Notes under the pieces: model-generated | The model's database searches: none | Told to the model about the DNA's origin: nothing | Seen by the model: only the letters and a program-made list of their open reading frames with translations | In this document: positions 8,624-17,871 of the stretch, one piece after another | How positions within the stretch are numbered: position 1 is the stretch's first letter | How the letters are laid out: each line of letters begins with the position of its first letter | Assembly (NCBI RefSeq): GCF_007004665.1 | Contig: NZ_ML660053.1 | Coordinates: 1-64,000 of the forward strand | Origin: Denitrobaculum tricleocarpae | Lineage (GTDB): Bacteria; Pseudomonadota; Alphaproteobacteria; Kiloniellales; Kiloniellaceae | DNA: 64,000 nucleotides | Reading direction: 5' to 3' | Program-made: the position numbers and the translations under genes

Positions 8624-10987
8624 TCAATTCGCACCGGCGCGGATGCGTCCCTGCTTCAGCGCTTCCAGAACCTCTTCCTTTTTCCCGTCCGCGACGATTT
8701 TGCCGTTGTCCAGGATGATCAGCCGATCAACCAGGCTGAGCAGCGAACTGCGGTGGGTTACCAGCAGAAGTGTCTTGCCTGCCATGGCGTTGCCGAGACG
8801 CGTTTTGAACATGGCCTCCGTCGAGTTGTCCATGCCGCTTGTGGGTTCATCCATCAGGATAATCGGTGGGTCCAGGAGCAAAGAACGTGCGATGACCACC
8901 GATTGTCGCTGTCCGCCCGACAAGGCCATGCCGCGCTCGCCAACCTGCAGATCGAACCCGTGGGGATGGGTACGCAAAAAGTCCGTGACGCCCGCGACGG
9001 CCGCAGCCCGCAGAATAGTCTGATCATCGACGTGGGGCGCGCCGAAGGAGATGTTATCTCGGACTGAGCCGAAGAAAAGGTAATTGTCCTGAGAGACGTA
9101 GCCGATATTGCGGCGCAGATCGGCCGGATCGATTTGACGCAGATCGGTTCCATCCATCAGAACCGAGCCCTCTGTCGGCTCGTAAAGCCCGAGGAGAAGG
9201 CGCGCAATGGTGCTTTTGCCCGAGCCGATGCGTCCTAGAATGCCGATTTTCTCGCCCGGTTTGACCTTGAAGCTGGTTGCATCGAGCGCCAGCGGATCCT
9301 GGTTCGGGTAGCTGAAACTGACTTTCTTGAATTCGATCTCTCCGCTCAGGCGGGGCCGGTGCAGGAAGGTCTTGTCGTTGTCCCGTTCGACCGGCGATTT
9401 CATCAGGGTGTCGAGTGACTTGAGAGCGACCCGTGACTGCTGAAGTCTGGTGAGCATGCCCGCGATTGCGCCGAGCGGGGCGAGCGCCCGTCCGGTCAGC
9501 ATGGTCGAGGCGACCAGTGCGCCCATCGTAATAGCGCCCTGAGAGATCAGGTGGACGCCGTAAATGACCACGATCACAGTAACGAGTTGAATGGTGACCT
9601 GAGCGAAGGTCGTGGCAATGCCCGATAGGAACCTTGCCTTGCCTGATGATTCAGCGGTCAGACCGACAAAACGTTCCCAGGACCGCTGAACCCGGCCTTC
9701 GGCTGCCGTCGCCTTGATGGTTTCCAGGCCGTCGATCGTTTCCACCAACAGCGCGTGCTTCTGGCTGGACTCCCGATGGGTTCTCTCGATGATCCTGCGC
9801 AGAGGAAACTGCAGGCACAAGCCGACGAGTATGACCACCGGGACGGCAATCAGGGGAATCAGTGCAATCGGACCCGATACCAGGAAGATCACCCCCAGAA
9901 ACAGGAAGATGAACGGGAGGTCGATAAAGGCGACCAGTGTGCCCGAGGTAAAGAACTCCCGCAGCGACTCGAACTCCCGCAGATTGTTCGCCATGGCTCC
10001 GGTCGAGGGCGGTTTACTGGAGAGCTTCATGGACATGAGCTGCTCAAGCAAGCGGCTGGCGATAATGACGTCTGCATTCTTTCCAGCGATGTCCACGAAG
10101 TAGGTGCGCATGTTGCGCATGACGAACTCGAACAGAAAGACCGTACAGACGCCGAGCGCCAGAACCCACAGAGTTTCAATCGCGTTGTTCGGCACAACCC
10201 GGTCGTAGACATTCATGATGAAAAGCGGACTGGCGATCGCGAACACGTTGATCATGATCGACGCCAGGGCGACATGGCTGTAAATCGGCCAAAACTTGGC
10301 GAGTGTTCCCCAGAACCATGCCGTGGGCTGTTTCAGCCGTATGTCCGAGGCCCGGTCGTCGAATTTGAACTCCGGCCGCGCGAAGATGGCGTAGCCGAGG
10401 TATTGTTCTTCCAGTTCGGCGATGTCGATGGTCTTGGCCCCACCTCCACCCTCGGGAATCATGATCTCTGCGGATCTCCGGTCGATCAGCTTGGTCAGCA
10501 CGCAGGCACCGCTGCCTTTAAGAAGCAGGATGCAGGGCAGGGTAACCTTCTGGATCGATTTCAGCTTGGGCCGGCGCACGACGCGCGCCGTGAGGCCCGC
10601 GCGTTCCGCCGCGCGAACGGCGAGGTCGGGGGTAAAGCGCTCCTCGGCATGCGGCAGGCCCGCCTTTAACGCTTCCGCCGATATAGGCCGCTGCAGCAGG
10701 GTCGCCAGCATTGTGACGCATTGCACCAGCGGGTCCTCGAAGTCGACCGTCGAGGGAGCCACGTGCCATTCGGGTTTGGGCGTTTCCAGGACGTCTTCTG
10801 CATGCAGTGCGGCGGAGCCCGTGTCTGTCGGTGAGGGATGGGGAGCCGCTTCCGCTCTGGCGCTATGATCGCGTGGTGCCATCGTCCTCTTATGGTCTCC
10901 TGCAGTCATTGCAACCGGACTCAATCCATAGCCGAGATACTGGGGTCCAACAGATGTCGCGCTGATATGTTGGAATTGCGACGGCAA
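8624..10987 (-). CDS. Type I secretion ABC exporter with C39-like domain (LapB/HlyB class)
   Basis: A full exporter half-transporter. An N-terminal C39-like domain (~80-205) is followed by six TM helices (~235-515) and an ATPase domain with Walker A GRIGSGKST (585-593), signature LSGGQRQ (689-695), Walker B ILMDEP (to 715) and H-loop VTHRS. In the C39-like domain the sequence is EDPLVQCVTMLA, where true C39 peptidases have an S-D-C-G motif. The catalytic Cys is thus Pro86 and the domain should bind, not cut, its substrate, as in HlyB and LapB. The first ~35 residues look unstructured; a Met at 10882 preceded by AGAGG is a plausible alternative start. It drives export of an unseen substrate with the HlyD gene downstream. 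Confidence 0.93.
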   Translation of the reverse strand: MPSQFQHISATSVGPQYLGYGLSPVAMTAGDHKRTMAPRDHSARAEAAPHPSPTDTGSAALHAEDVLETPKPEWHVAPSTVDFEDPLVQCVTMLATLLQRPISAEALKAGLPHAEERFTPDLAVRAAERAGLTARVVRRPKLKSIQKVTLPCILLLKGSGACVLTKLIDRRSAEIMIPEGGGGAKTIDIAELEEQYLGYAIFARPEFKFDDRASDIRLKQPTAWFWGTLAKFWPIYSHVALASIMINVFAIASPLFIMNVYDRVVPNNAIETLWVLALGVCTVFLFEFVMRNMRTYFVDIAGKNADVIIASRLLEQLMSMKLSSKPPSTGAMANNLREFESLREFFTSGTLVAFIDLPFIFLFLGVIFLVSGPIALIPLIAVPVVILVGLCLQFPLRRIIERTHRESSQKHALLVETIDGLETIKATAAEGRVQRSWERFVGLTAESSGKARFLSGIATTFAQVTIQLVTVIVVIYGVHLISQGAITMGALVASTMLTGRALAPLGAIAGMLTRLQQSRVALKSLDTLMKSPVERDNDKTFLHRPRLSGEIEFKKVSFSYPNQDPLALDATSFKVKPGEKIGILGRIGSGKSTIARLLLGLYEPTEGSVLMDGTDLRQIDPADLRRNIGYVSQDNYLFFGSVRDNISFGAPHVDDQTILRAAAVAGVTDFLRTHPHGFDLQVGERGMALSGGQRQSVVIARSLLLDPPIILMDEPTSGMDNSTEAMFKTRLGNAMAGKTLLLVTHRSSLLSLVDRLIILDNGKIVADGKKEEVLEALKQGRIRAGAN

Positions 10988-11125
10988 TAATCCACGACGA
11001 GTGCTTCCCTTTGGTTAATGCCGTCCAAAAGACGACATCCAAATTTCATACTATGGTTAACCCTAATGGGGAGGGCATGCAAATTACGTTTGCGGGAACT
11101 CACTCAAGGGACATCGGCTTAATTC

Positions 11126-11162
11126 CTTGGCGCACCGGCATTTTGTCGTCCGGTGCGCCAAG
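11126..11162 (-). terminator. Strong hairpin downstream of the LplT/Aas gene
   Basis: A perfect 13-bp stem (CTTGGCGCACCGG at 11126-11138 with its complement at 11150-11162) encloses an 11-base loop. It lies ~36 bp past the stop of the leftward acyltransferase gene and upstream of the leftward secretion operon. No clear T-run follows on the minus strand, so it may act as a Rho-independent-like terminator or an RNA 3'-end stabiliser. The remaining ~200 bp to the exporter start contain TTAA-rich patches but no promoter I can name. Confidence 0.55.
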
Positions 11163-11197
11163 CATTCAGCAAACTATCCGCAACCTGCGGGAGGAGT

Positions 11198-14100
11198 TCA
11201 GACCAGGCCGAGTTTCTCCCTCGCGAAATCCGTAACCGCCCCATAGTCGGTCTTCCCGCTGCCCAGGAGGGGAATTTCGCTGATTTCATGAAGCAGTTTC
11301 GGCAGCTGAATCTCCGCCCAGCCTCGTGTTTTGCCGTGAACCTGCAACTCGGAGGCCGCTGGCTTCTGACGGGTGGTCAGCAGCACAATCTGCTCCCCCT
11401 TCTTGGGATCGGGCAGCGCGGCGGCGACATGTTGCTCGTCGGGCCAGAGCTCGGCGGCAAGCGCTTCGATCGCCGTCAGGCTGACCATCTCGCCGCCGAT
11501 CTTTGCGAAGCGCTTCGCCCGGCCTGAGATCGTAACGAATCCATCCTCATCCAGCTTGCAGATGTCGCCTGTGTCGTACCAGCCGGTGTCCAGAGGCTGC
11601 AAAACGGCAGGTTTGTCGGCTTTCAGGTAACCCCGCATAATGTTGGGCCCACGGACGAACAGCCGTCCGGCATCAGGGTCGTCCAGACCTGGGACCTCCT
11701 CCAGCCGGGGTTCGATGCCGGGCAGCAGACGGCCAACAGTGCCGGGCTTGAAATGCATCGGGGTGTTGACGGCCAGGACCGGTGCGCACTCGGTTGCGCC
11801 ATAGCCCTCCAGAATCCGCAGTCCGAAGCGTTCCGACCAAAGGCGCCGGGTTTCGTCCTTCACCCGCTCCGCGCCGGCGAAGACATAACGCAGGGAGTAG
11901 AAATCGTAGCTGTTTGCCTTCGCGTAGGCCTGCAAAAAGGTATCTGTCGCGAACAGGATCGTGGCGTTCGTGTGGTAAATCATCTCCGGAATGACTTTGA
12001 AGTGCAGCGGCGAGGGGTAAAGAAAGCTCGGCACGCCTGAGAGCAACGGCAGGATAAGACCGCCGGTCAAGCCGAAGGAGTGGAACAGTGGCAAGGGATT
12101 AAAGACTTTGTCCACCGGATTGAAGTCCAGGACCGACGCCACCTGACGGCAGTTGGATACGATGTTGCGATGGCTCAGGGCGACTCCCTTCGGCAGGCCT
12201 TCCGATCCTGACGTAAAGAGAATGACGGCCGTGTCGTCGGGGCTGGTCCCGCGGCGGCGGTGCAGCGCACCTGCGAAGGGTCGTCGGATCAGGGCGGACA
12301 GGCGATCGAAGGTTGTCATCTGATCCCGGATGTCTTCCAGATAGATCAGTTCGACCTGGGCGGCGAGAGCCTCCTCCAGTGCGGTGAGCTTGCCCAGCTC
12401 GATAAAGCGCCTCGAGGTGACCACCTGCTTTATGTCAGCCGCCTGGAGCGCCGCTTTGATCGCGGCCGGTCCCGCCGTGAAGTTGAGCATGGCCGGAATT
12501 CGGCCGGTCGCAGTCAGGCCCAGCAGGGTGATCACGCTTCCGACGGTGTTGGGCAGCAGAAGCCCTACCGGAATCTCCACCGGGGTGCGTGTCTCCAGTG
12601 CGCGGCCAACCGCAAGGCCGGCGGTCAGCAGCCCGTCGTAGGTGAAGGGCTTTTGTTCCACGTCACAGAGGATCTCGCTCTTGCGGCCATGGGCGTAGCG
12701 GGCATCAAGAAAGGCGTCAAAGAGCGTTTGTGGCGTATCCGAGGTCGCGAACATCATTCCCGACATCACATCGTAGAGTTTCTGCGCGATGTTTTTCCGG
12801 CGCTGTCGGCCGGAAAGACCCTCGTCGCCGTGAAATTCCTTTGGCTCCAGAACCGTAACGGTGATTTGCGGGAACCAACGCTGGCGCAACTTGCCTTTCA
12901 GGTAGGTGAAGCGGCTGTGCTGGACTCCGTCAAGGCGGATGGGAATGATCGGCGCATCGGCCTTATCGGCAATCATTCCAGGTCCTTCATAGATCTTCAT
13001 CAGTGCGCCGGTCCGCGTTAATCGGCCTTCAGGGAAGATGACGCAGCGCTTGCCTTTTGCGACCTCTTTGATCAGGGATTTGGTCGCCATAGGGTTGGTC
13101 GGATCCATGGGAAAAGCCTCGACCATCGAGAGAAAGACCCGGACCCACCACTTTTTGGCTTGTGCGGTATCGACGGCGAAGACCAGATCGCCGGGCAGAA
13201 AGGCGGCCAGCAGAAGGCCGTCCAGGTAAGAGACGTGGTTGGCCACGATGACCGCTTTGTCGCCGACTCTCTGCAGGTTCTCGACATCCCGCAGCCGGAC
13301 TTTGAAGAGAACCCGCAGGATCGCCGCGGCGCTGGTCTTAAAGAGTTCCTGTGGCAGGAGTTTGCAGATATAGACAGCCGCGATGACACTGCCGATGGCG
13401 ATCGCCACAAAGACTTCGATCACGCTGGCTCCGATCGCAAAGGCACCTGCGGCCAGCAGCGCCGCAACCACGATAAAGAGAGCATTCATGATGTTGTTGG
13501 CCGCGATGTTGCGCGAGCGATGCGCGTCTTCCGATCGGCTTTGCAGGATCGTGTAAAGCGGCACGACAAAGATTCCGCCGAACATGGCGAGCAGCGTGAG
13601 GTCCACGAGGAAGCGCCAATTGCGCCAGTCGAGGAGGAAAGTTTTGGCGGTGAAGGTGATGTCCGGCATGGTCACGGAGCTGGCAGCGTAAGCGAGATCG
13701 AGAGAAAAGATCGCAATTCCGAGGGCGCCGAAGGGGACGTATTTGGCGCTGACCTCACCTTTGAGGAGTTTGCTGCAGAGCAGTGAACCGGAAGCGATGC
13801 CGATCGTAAAGGTGGCGAGCAGCAGCGTGACGACCGTCTCGTCGCCGCCGATGATATTCTTGGTCAGGCCGAGGAACTGGGTCAGATAGGTTGCCCCCAC
13901 GGCCCAGAACCAGGATATGCCGAGGATCGACAGAAAGACGGGGCGGTTTTCCGCGGCGTGCCTGAGGACTGCGAAGGTCTGGCCGAAAAACGGCGTCTTT
14001 CCTCGCGTGCGGCCTTCACTGTCGTTGGTTGTCTTGCGCGCTGCGGGCGCTGCGGTCCCGGGAATGAGCCAGCTCGAGACCAAGCCCAGACCTGCGCAGA

Positions 14101-14650
14101 CCAGCAGCGCCGAACTGACCAGAGTCCGGCCGGCTTCCGCTTCGATCAGAAGGCCGCCCGCGATTGTCCCGGCCAGAATGGCGAGAAAGGTTCCGCCCTC
14201 GACCAGGGCGTTGGCGTTCAGAAGTTCGTCAGGTTTCATCAGTTCAGGCAGGGCGGAATACTTTACCGGCCCAAAGAACGACGATTGAGTGCCCATAAGG
14301 AAGAGTGTCGTGAGCAGAACCGTGACGTTGCCGCTGAAGAAACCATAGGCAGCGAGGCCCATGATGGGAATTTCCATGGTTTTGACCAAGCGCATCAGCT
14401 TGGTTTTGGACATACGGTCGGCGATGTTGCCGGCCATTGCCGAGAAGAGGAAAAAGGGCAAAATGAAAAGACCCGTCGCAATATTGACGAGGATTTGACC
14501 GTCGCTGCCTGACGAATCGGCCAGTTGAAAAATGATAAGGAATGCGGCTGCATTCTTGAAGAGATTGTCGTTCAAGGCTCCCAGGAACTGAGTTGCGAAG
14601 TAAGGGAGGAAGCGCTTGGTTTTCAGTAGAAACATCGGGCCGTGCGACAT
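11198..14650 (-). CDS. aas: LplT-Aas fusion: lysophospholipid flippase / acyltransferase / acyl-ACP synthetase
   Basis: A three-part membrane protein of ~1150 residues. An MFS transporter like LplT fills ~1-410, a PlsC-type acyltransferase follows (NHVSYLD and FPEGR motifs), and an AMP-binding acyl-activating domain carries ILFTSGSEGLPKG and ends in the usual GKTDYGAV Lys region. Known role of the parts: LplT flips lysophosphatidylethanolamine inward and Aas re-acylates it at the inner membrane. Many bacteria encode them as two genes; here they are one chain. An upstream in-frame ATG exists, but AAGGAG six bases before the ATG at 14650 marks that as the start. It follows a TetR gene by ~80 bp on the same strand and is probably co-regulated with it. 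Confidence 0.9.
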   Translation of the reverse strand: MSHGPMFLLKTKRFLPYFATQFLGALNDNLFKNAAAFLIIFQLADSSGSDGQILVNIATGLFILPFFLFSAMAGNIADRMSKTKLMRLVKTMEIPIMGLAAYGFFSGNVTVLLTTLFLMGTQSSFFGPVKYSALPELMKPDELLNANALVEGGTFLAILAGTIAGGLLIEAEAGRTLVSSALLVCAGLGLVSSWLIPGTAAPAARKTTNDSEGRTRGKTPFFGQTFAVLRHAAENRPVFLSILGISWFWAVGATYLTQFLGLTKNIIGGDETVVTLLLATFTIGIASGSLLCSKLLKGEVSAKYVPFGALGIAIFSLDLAYAASSVTMPDITFTAKTFLLDWRNWRFLVDLTLLAMFGGIFVVPLYTILQSRSEDAHRSRNIAANNIMNALFIVVAALLAAGAFAIGASVIEVFVAIAIGSVIAAVYICKLLPQELFKTSAAAILRVLFKVRLRDVENLQRVGDKAVIVANHVSYLDGLLLAAFLPGDLVFAVDTAQAKKWWVRVFLSMVEAFPMDPTNPMATKSLIKEVAKGKRCVIFPEGRLTRTGALMKIYEGPGMIADKADAPIIPIRLDGVQHSRFTYLKGKLRQRWFPQITVTVLEPKEFHGDEGLSGRQRRKNIAQKLYDVMSGMMFATSDTPQTLFDAFLDARYAHGRKSEILCDVEQKPFTYDGLLTAGLAVGRALETRTPVEIPVGLLLPNTVGSVITLLGLTATGRIPAMLNFTAGPAAIKAALQAADIKQVVTSRRFIELGKLTALEEALAAQVELIYLEDIRDQMTTFDRLSALIRRPFAGALHRRRGTSPDDTAVILFTSGSEGLPKGVALSHRNIVSNCRQVASVLDFNPVDKVFNPLPLFHSFGLTGGLILPLLSGVPSFLYPSPLHFKVIPEMIYHTNATILFATDTFLQAYAKANSYDFYSLRYVFAGAERVKDETRRLWSERFGLRILEGYGATECAPVLAVNTPMHFKPGTVGRLLPGIEPRLEEVPGLDDPDAGRLFVRGPNIMRGYLKADKPAVLQPLDTGWYDTGDICKLDEDGFVTISGRAKRFAKIGGEMVSLTAIEALAAELWPDEQHVAAALPDPKKGEQIVLLTTRQKPAASELQVHGKTRGWAEIQLPKLLHEISEIPLLGSGKTDYGAVTDFAREKLGLV

Positions 14651-14729
14651 GTTCGGCTCCTTATAAATCTGCATCGAATGAAATGACTGAGATTGACCCG
14701 CGCTGCGCGAGATCCGCGTGCGGTGGCTT

Positions 14730-15332
14730 TCACGGTGCGTTTATCCTGCTGGTTTCGTTGGCGCCAAGGCAGGCGAGGGCGGAGGTCACGAGTTCCTCAC
14801 GAATCGAAAACATGGAGGCGTCAAGACGCTGGTAAATCATGAAGACGGCCGGCTGCGTAATCAGCCCGAGCACAAAAGCGGTCATCAGGTCGGGACTGGC
14901 GTCCCGGAAAATGCCTTTCTCGACACCTTCGGAGATAATGTCGAACAGCACGGACACCGGGGTCTTTCCGTTCTGGCCCGCGTAGGGCAGGGCCTGGTGC
15001 TGGGTAAGAAGCAAGAAGCGAAAGCGGTCCGGCTCTTCATCGTGGAGCTTACAAATGTCCCGCAGTATGTACGAAAGTTTGTCGCGCGGGTCGGTTTTCT
15101 GCCGCGCAAGCGCGTCCCAGTGCTCAGCCAACTCGCTGTAGTGCTTGTCGAAAAGGAGCTTCACAAGGGCGTCCTTGCTGGGGAAGTGCCGATAGAGACT
15201 TCCCTCTGCGACTCCCGCGCCAGCGGCAAGATCGCGTGTCGATGTCTCTTGAATCCCCTGTTTGGCGAAAAGACGGATCGCGGCTTCTTCGATCTTCGCT
15301 TTGGTTGCCTCTGATTTCTTCGTCATGGTCAA
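14730..15332 (-). CDS. TetR-family transcriptional regulator
   Basis: A 200-residue regulator with a TetR helix-turn-helix at ~10-55 (IRLFAKQGIQETSTRDLAAG, then GSLYRHFPSKDAL) and an all-helical ligand domain after it. It is the first gene before the LplT-Aas fusion on the same strand, and a short inverted repeat lies just upstream of its start. Autoregulation together with control of the lipid-repair gene is the simplest reading. Members next to lipid genes often sense acyl-CoA or fatty acids, but nothing in this sequence identifies the ligand. Confidence 0.9.
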   Translation of the reverse strand: MTMTKKSEATKAKIEEAAIRLFAKQGIQETSTRDLAAGAGVAEGSLYRHFPSKDALVKLLFDKHYSELAEHWDALARQKTDPRDKLSYILRDICKLHDEEPDRFRFLLLTQHQALPYAGQNGKTPVSVLFDIISEGVEKGIFRDASPDLMTAFVLGLITQPAVFMIYQRLDASMFSIREELVTSALACLGANETSRINAP

Positions 15333-15344
15333 TCCAAAAAAATG

Positions 15345-15358
15345 AGTGAACGCTCACT
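15345..15358. promoter_or_regulatory. Candidate TetR operator
   Basis: AGTGA-ACGC-TCACT, a perfect 5-bp inverted repeat with a 4-bp centre, lies 12 bp upstream of the tetR start and is flanked by A- and T-runs. Size, symmetry and position fit an autoregulatory TetR operator. Assignment is by position only. Confidence 0.6.
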
Positions 15359-15969
15359 TTTATTTAGTCGCAAGCGGATCGGTTTCAAGGGCGGAGTTTT
15401 CGCGGGTGTATTGGTACTCCCCTCGAAGTTAAAAATTTCCCATTAATTCATGTATTTGCGGCCAGGCGGTCGCGTCGGGTCGTTGGGAGAACAGGGCCAA
15501 ACCGGTGCGTTCAGCGGATCTGACTGCGGATCTGAATGATTGGAAAAACGCTCGGGCGTCCCTATGCCGTCTCAGACGACCTGCAAGAGAGCATCCAACC
15601 GAGAAACGTGCGGTCGGCACAGGTCGCCGGGGGCACGTGGCGGCCTCAATGATTGATTAACCTTGGGTCACCTATAGTCCGAACAAGTTAATCCGAGGTG
15701 TTGTTGATCTGGAAAACAATCTCTTTCTGGTTGTTTTCGCTTCGTCACACGGCTGTAACTATTGGTTGCTGTGAGGTGGAGACGTGATCTTCAAGAAGGG
15801 GTTCAAGACATTGACAGTCCGTGAGTCTTAACTGTAAAAGTCTCGTTAGAATCCGGGTGTGACATTCAGGGGATGAAGTCGCTCATCGGTGGTGTAACGA
15901 CCAAGTCCGACTGAGGATACGGTCTTCGCGTTGGTTTACGCTGTTCTGATCTATTAGGGGAAATCATAA
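15359..15969. other. 611-bp intergenic region before tolC
   Basis: It lies between the divergent tetR and tolC genes. I found no convincing gene. It holds several TTAA half-sites (around 15657, 15688 and 15830) and one hairpin (GAAAACAA 15712-15719 with TTGTTTTC 15731-15738). An AGGGGA ribosome site precedes the tolC ATG by about 8 bases. The tolC promoter and leader must be here, but I cannot place -35/-10 boxes with confidence. Confidence 0.5.
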
Positions 15970-17340
15970 ATGCGCCGCTCAAAGGGTCTCATTGGCAGCA
16001 ATTTAAAGTCTTTGCTGCTGGCCAGTGCTGTACTTCTCCCGTTTGTGTCTCACGCACAGGCGATTTCTCTGAAAGACGCGGTTGCAAACGCGATTTCCAC
16101 AAACCCGGATATCGGGATTGTCGCGAGCAATCGCGAAGCCGTCGATCAGGAACTGCGGCAGGCGCGAGGCCTCTATTTGCCGCAAATCGATGTGGCCGCC
16201 GGTTACGGTGTTGAAACCCTGAACAATCGGACGTCACGTCTGGGCGGCAACGACAGCAGCACCCAAAACCGTAGAGAATCCTCGATCACCCTGCAGCAAC
16301 GCATCTTCGATGGCTTCGATGCAGACAGCACCGTAGCGCGTGAAAAGGCGCGGGTTGAATCTGCGGCGGAACGGGTCAGAGAGAACAGCGAGTTTCTCGC
16401 GCTCGATGTTGTCGGCGCTTATCTCGAGGTTCTGCGTCAGCGCGAGCTGATCACGCTGGCCGAGACAAATCTTCAGGTGCATCTCGATATTGTCGCCTCG
16501 CTCGAAGAACGCTTGCGGGCCGGTGGCGGCAGCCGTGCGGATGTCAGCCAGACGGAGGCCCGTGCGGCGCGCGCGCGTGCAACCCTGACACAGACTTACA
16601 ACGACCTGCGCGATGCCGAGGCTAATTACACGCGGATTGTCGGTGAATTTCCGGATGAATTGAACGCTCCCGATCTGCCGGCCGATGTACTGCCGGTTGA
16701 TCTGCCGGAAGCATTGGATTTAGCGGTAAAGAACAATCCGACCACCAAGATTTTTGAAGCTGACGTGCGCTCCGCCAACGCCGAAGTGGGGATCTCAGAA
16801 TCCAGCTTCTACCCGAGTGTCTCCCTCGAAGCCGAGGCCGAATACAATGACGGCGTCGACAGCTTTGATACCTACGAGCAAAATAATCAGGTCATGCTCC
16901 GCGTGCGCTGGAACCTCTTCCGCGGCGGCATCGACCGCGCCGCGCGCCAGGAAGCCCTCTCACGTGTCTCGGAGAGTAAGAACCGCCGCTACCAGTCTGT
17001 TGTTGAGTCTCAGCGGGAGATGCGTCAGTCGTGGTTTGCCCTGGAGGCCAATCGCCAGGCGGTTTCCGACTTCTCCAGCTCGGTACAGTTCAACATCGAG
17101 ACCCGTGATGCTTATCTTGAGCAGTTCAACGTAGCACAGCGGACGCTGCTCGATGTTTTGGATGCGGAAAACGAGCTTTTCGTCTCTCAAGGGCAGTTGG
17201 TCTCTGCGATGACGAATGAAGAGCTTGCCGCATATCGGGTTCTTGCATTGAGCGGTCAACTCCTCACAACGCTTGGCGTCGCGGCACCAGAGCAGGCCAG
17301 CGTCGAACACGAGTCCTGGGCCGAGGGTCTCTTCGACTAG
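15970..17340 (+). CDS. TolC-family outer-membrane channel (LapE-like)
   Basis: A 456-residue outer-membrane efflux protein. A signal peptide (KSLLLASAVLLPFVSHAQA) is followed by two tandem OEP repeats, each a long coiled coil (~85-240 and ~290-440), with the usual SLKDAVANAISTNPDIGI opening and the YLEVLRQRELITLAE and QRTLLDVLDAENELF segments. It forms the trimeric exit duct for type I export. It is encoded 5 kb from the exporter and adaptor genes, on the opposite strand, with tetR and the lipid gene in between. It is the natural partner of the LapB/LapC-like pair but could also serve other pumps. Confidence 0.92.
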   Translation: MRRSKGLIGSNLKSLLLASAVLLPFVSHAQAISLKDAVANAISTNPDIGIVASNREAVDQELRQARGLYLPQIDVAAGYGVETLNNRTSRLGGNDSSTQNRRESSITLQQRIFDGFDADSTVAREKARVESAAERVRENSEFLALDVVGAYLEVLRQRELITLAETNLQVHLDIVASLEERLRAGGGSRADVSQTEARAARARATLTQTYNDLRDAEANYTRIVGEFPDELNAPDLPADVLPVDLPEALDLAVKNNPTTKIFEADVRSANAEVGISESSFYPSVSLEAEAEYNDGVDSFDTYEQNNQVMLRVRWNLFRGGIDRAARQEALSRVSESKNRRYQSVVESQREMRQSWFALEANRQAVSDFSSSVQFNIETRDAYLEQFNVAQRTLLDVLDAENELFVSQGQLVSAMTNEELAAYRVLALSGQLLTTLGVAAPEQASVEHESWAEGLFD

Positions 17341-17452
17341 CAGCTTATCTTAGTATTTGGACTTTCGCTGCAATCGAACAGACAGAGCTTTTCCCCCGGT
17401 TTTGCAGCAAATGATTGTTTTTTGTCGTCGTGCGTGATGACTTGAGGTTGTC

Positions 17453-17809
17453 GTGCAGGGCATTGCCTTGCCTCGCGTGTTCGGGTATCTTGTTGGCGAT
17501 ATATGTTTTATGGGTGCCGTTACAGCAATGGTCGACGCGGTTGAGCGATATTCGGAAGCTGAAGACGAGAACGATGCCGTCGTTCTCGATCTAGCAGATC
17601 TTTTGCCGGATGATTCCGGGGACGTCGTTCTGTTCTCCGGTGACGAGCTTCCCGTGAACATCAGCGCTCAGGAAGCCGTGATGGAACAGGGTGTTGCAGA
17701 GGCACATGTTACGGCAACTGGTGTGGACGTGACCGGCTTAAACTACTACGCCTTTGAAAACGGCGTTACGATTTACAGCCTGACCGACGTAATGATCACA
17801 GAGTCCTGA
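17453..17809 (+). CDS. Small acidic protein of unknown function
   Basis: A 118-residue frame with a GTG start preceded by TTGAGG; ATGs at 17510 and 17528 are alternatives. The product is strongly acidic (EAEDENDAVVLDLADLLPDDSGD) and beta-rich toward the end (NYYAFENGVTIYSLTDVMIT). There is no signal peptide, TM helix or RTX nonapeptide. It lies 110 bp after tolC on the same strand. The acidic bias and the short hydrophobic C-terminus are compatible with a type I secretion substrate or an accessory protein, but no family is recognised. Coding status rests on frame length and the ribosome site. Confidence 0.5.
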   Translation: MQGIALPRVFGYLVGDICFMGAVTAMVDAVERYSEAEDENDAVVLDLADLLPDDSGDVVLFSGDELPVNISAQEAVMEQGVAEAHVTATGVDVTGLNYYAFENGVTIYSLTDVMITES

Positions 17810-17871
17810 TTGCCCAGCCAATCGGCCGTATCTTCGTTCAATCTCCTGAAACAATTAATCTTTTTTACGCG

